Below, in pieces: positions 10,349 through 12,208 of a stretch of DNA of 12,208 nucleotides. The DNA comes from Thermodesulfovibrionales bacterium. GTDB taxonomy: Bacteria > Nitrospirota > Thermodesulfovibrionia > Thermodesulfovibrionales > UBA1546. The notes beneath the pieces were generated by a model. It made no database searches. It saw nothing but the letters and a program-made list of their open reading frames with translations, and was not told the origin of the DNA. The stretch lies in NCBI GenBank assembly GCA_919901705.1, contig CAKKPR010000243.1, forward strand, positions 1-12,208. Reading direction: 5' to 3'. The stretch's first letter is position 1. The number at the start of each line of letters is the position of its first letter. Position numbers and translations under genes: made by a program.

Positions 10349-12208
10349 TTAAAGGGTATCTTTAGTCAACCCTGTTTTTTCTCTTGAGCCCTGTATTTTT
10401 TTCTTCTCTATGTTTATCAGTAAAAGCGATAGCGCTGCCGGTGTAATGCCAGGGATTCTGCTTGCCTGTCCCATATTTGCCGGCATAACCTTCTGCAGCT
10501 TCTCAAGGATTTCTGTTGACAGGCCGTTAACAGATTTATAATCAAACCCCTCGGGTATCCCTTTCTTCTCGATTTTTTTTAGTTTTTCCGCCAGTTCCAT
10601 CTGCCTGATGATGTAGCCGTTATATTTTGTCTGTATCTCGACCTGTTCCTCTATATCAGGCGATAAAGATTTTTCCGAAGGAGAAAACTTTTTTATGAAA
10701 GCATATTTGACCTCAGGCCTTTTCAGGAGATTTTCAAGGTTTATGTCTTCCGATACAGGAGAGGCATTAAGCGCTGCAAGTTCCCCATTAATCCGTGACG
10801 GCTTGAGCCTTGTCTTTTTAAGCCTTGCTATTTCTTCATCTATGAGCCTTCTTTTTTCTTCGAACTTTTTGAATTGGGTATCATTGATGAGGCCGTAGCT
10901 GAATCCCTTTTCCATCAATCTCAAATCAGCATTGTCATGCCTCAGTAGCAGTCTGTATTCTGCCCTTGAGGTGAACATCCTGTATGGCTCTGATGTGCCT
11001 TTTGTGACAAGGTCGTCAATCAAAACCCCGATGTAGGCCTCGGACCTTTGGAGAATTAAAGGCTCCTTACCCTTGAGTTTTAAGCCTGCATTTATCCCTG
11101 CCATCAGGCCCTGCGCAGCAGCCTCTTCGTATCCTGATGTGCCGTTAATCTGGCCTGCAAGAAAAAGTCCGCTGATTAATTTTGTCTCGAGGCTGTGTTT
11201 AATCTGAGTTGGATACACAAAATCATATTCGATGGCGTAACCGGGCCTCATTATCTCTGTTTTTTCAAGTCCGGGGATGGTCCTTACGAGCCTCACCTGT
11301 ACATCATACGGAAGGCTTGTTGATATCCCGTTTGCATAATATTCTTTTGTTTCTAAACCCTCAGGTTCTAAAAATACCTGGTGTCTTGGTTTTTCAGAGA
11401 ATCTTACAACCTTATCCTCGATAGAAGGGCAGTACCTTGGCCCTATCCCCTGAATCCTTCCGCTGTATAAAGGTGAGCGGTCAAAATTTTCGCGGATTAT
11501 CCTGTGTGTCTCGGAGTTTGTATATGTTATGAAGCACGGGAGTTGAGGACTTGTTATTTTCTCTGTGCTGTGTGAGAACGGCACAGGCGGGTCGTCTCCG
11601 TATTGCGGCTCTGTTTTTGAAAAATCTATTGTCTTTGCATCAAGTCTTGGGGGAGTGCCTGTCTTGAGTCTTCCCAACTCCAGGCCGAGTTCTTTCAGGG
11701 ATGCAGAAAGCCCGACAGACGGGAACTCTCCGGCCCTCCCGGCCTGAAAATTATCAAGCCCTATATGAATTAGCCCCTTCAGGAATGTGCCTGTAGTTAC
11801 TATGACTGCAGGAGCGCCGTAGAAAATACCGAGGGACGTGAGTACCCCGCTTACTTTTCCGTTTTCGGCAATAATCTTTTCTACGGATGCCTGCTTGATA
11901 TCAAGAGTTTGCTGTGACTCAAGGACTTTCCGCATTTCAAGTTTGTATAAGACCCTGTCAGCCTGCACCCTTAAGGACCACACAGCAGGCCCCTTTGATT
12001 TGTTTAATACCCTGAACTGAATGCCTGCCTTATCAGTCACCTTTGCCATCTCCCCGCCGAGGGCGTCTATCTCGCGCACAATATGCCCTTTAGCAAGCCC
12101 TCCGATGGCCGGGTTGCATGACATCTGCGCGATTGTGTCGAGGTTCATTGTAAAAAGGCATGTGGAAAAACCCATGCGCGATGCAGCAAGCGCTGCCTCG
12201 CAGCCTGC
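10349..12208 (-). CDS. mnmG: tRNA uridine-5-carboxymethylaminomethyl modification enzyme MnmG (5' end outside window)
   Basis: FAD-dependent enzyme that, with MnmE, installs the cmnm5 group on wobble U34 of certain tRNAs. The reading frame is open to the window edge, and its first visible codons (AGCEAALAASRMG) belong to the N-terminal FAD-binding GGGHAGCEAA motif, so about 10-15 residues are missing and the first ATG in the window (12175) is not the start. 619 residues are visible. Diagnostic motifs are MSCNPAIGGLAKGHIVREID (visible residues about 29-48, with the conserved Cys31), GPRYCPSIEDK with the catalytic-type Cys at about 260, GQINGTSGYEEAAAQG (about 352-367), SRAEYRLLLRHDNADLRL (about 414-431), and the C-terminal NMGQASRIPGITPAALSLLL that binds MnmE/tRNA. 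It is the first gene of the housekeeping operon, 15 nt before bamD. Confidence 0.97.
   Translation of the reverse strand, partial: AGCEAALAASRMGFSTCLFTMNLDTIAQMSCNPAIGGLAKGHIVREIDALGGEMAKVTDKAGIQFRVLNKSKGPAVWSLRVQADRVLYKLEMRKVLESQQTLDIKQASVEKIIAENGKVSGVLTSLGIFYGAPAVIVTTGTFLKGLIHIGLDNFQAGRAGEFPSVGLSASLKELGLELGRLKTGTPPRLDAKTIDFSKTEPQYGDDPPVPFSHSTEKITSPQLPCFITYTNSETHRIIRENFDRSPLYSGRIQGIGPRYCPSIEDKVVRFSEKPRHQVFLEPEGLETKEYYANGISTSLPYDVQVRLVRTIPGLEKTEIMRPGYAIEYDFVYPTQIKHSLETKLISGLFLAGQINGTSGYEEAAAQGLMAGINAGLKLKGKEPLILQRSEAYIGVLIDDLVTKGTSEPYRMFTSRAEYRLLLRHDNADLRLMEKGFSYGLINDTQFKKFEEKRRLIDEEIARLKKTRLKPSRINGELAALNASPVSEDINLENLLKRPEVKYAFIKKFSPSEKSLSPDIEEQVEIQTKYNGYIIRQMELAEKLKKIEKKGIPEGFDYKSVNGLSTEILEKLQKVMPANMGQASRIPGITPAALSLLLINIEKKKIQGSREKTGLTKDTL

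Noticed and set aside
1..12208. CRISPR array, tRNA or rRNA gene
   Set aside because: No regularly spaced repeats and no cloverleaf or rRNA signature sequence was seen in any gap.

Overview
The window looks like part of the chromosome of an uncultivated, moderately AT-rich Gram-negative bacterium. BamD indicates an outer membrane. A NosR-like flavin/iron-sulfur membrane protein and a siroheme enzyme suggest anaerobic or respiratory metabolism. The mnmG-bamD-siroheme order and general protein style fit Nitrospirota (Thermodesulfovibrionia-like) or a deltaproteobacterial relative; this placement is inference from style, not from a marker gene. Nearly all genes lie on the minus strand; only the XRE regulator at 6895-7200 is on the plus strand.

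Reading in the direction of minus-strand transcription (right to left): 12208-8838 is a housekeeping operon of mnmG (tRNA wobble-uridine modification, 5' end outside the window), bamD (outer-membrane assembly lipoprotein) and a precorrin-2 dehydrogenase for siroheme, tightly packed (15-nt gap, then 1-nt stop/start overlap). It is followed by an accessory stretch: an AAA+ ATPase with a C-terminal DUF4143/nuclease-like domain (8616-7417), preceded by alternating inverted half-sites, and then a 63-codon fragment (7412-7221) that duplicates the C-terminal end of the siroheme gene. The ATPase is therefore bracketed by two directly repeated pieces of the same gene.

Region 7200-5349 holds an XRE-type regulator transcribed away from a compact set of very small overlapping genes: a 51-aa zinc ribbon, a 111-aa GRAM/PH-like domain protein and a 68-aa protein with eight potential zinc ligands spaced like a FYVE/RING-type cross-brace finger. 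A secreted protein of unknown function lies just downstream. A good sigma-70-type promoter (TTGACA, 17 nt, TATTTT) reads into the set. This is the best candidate in the window for an undescribed system.

Region 5348-4098 contains a 390-bp gap with nested inverted repeats and REP-like debris, an MNT nucleotidyltransferase/HEPN toxin-antitoxin-type pair, and a short gap with a G-quadruplex motif. Region 4097-794 is a two-gene, 14-nt-overlapping unit: a large membrane protein with a central spermidine-synthase-like fold lacking the catalytic Asp, and a membrane FMN-binding/polyferredoxin protein of the NosR/NapH type. This suggests membrane redox chemistry rather than polyamine synthesis. Region 793-516 carries a dispersed-type repeat, and 515-2 is a BrnT-like toxin with a short, non-BrnA-like antitoxin candidate. 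No tRNA, rRNA, CRISPR array or complete insertion sequence was recognised.
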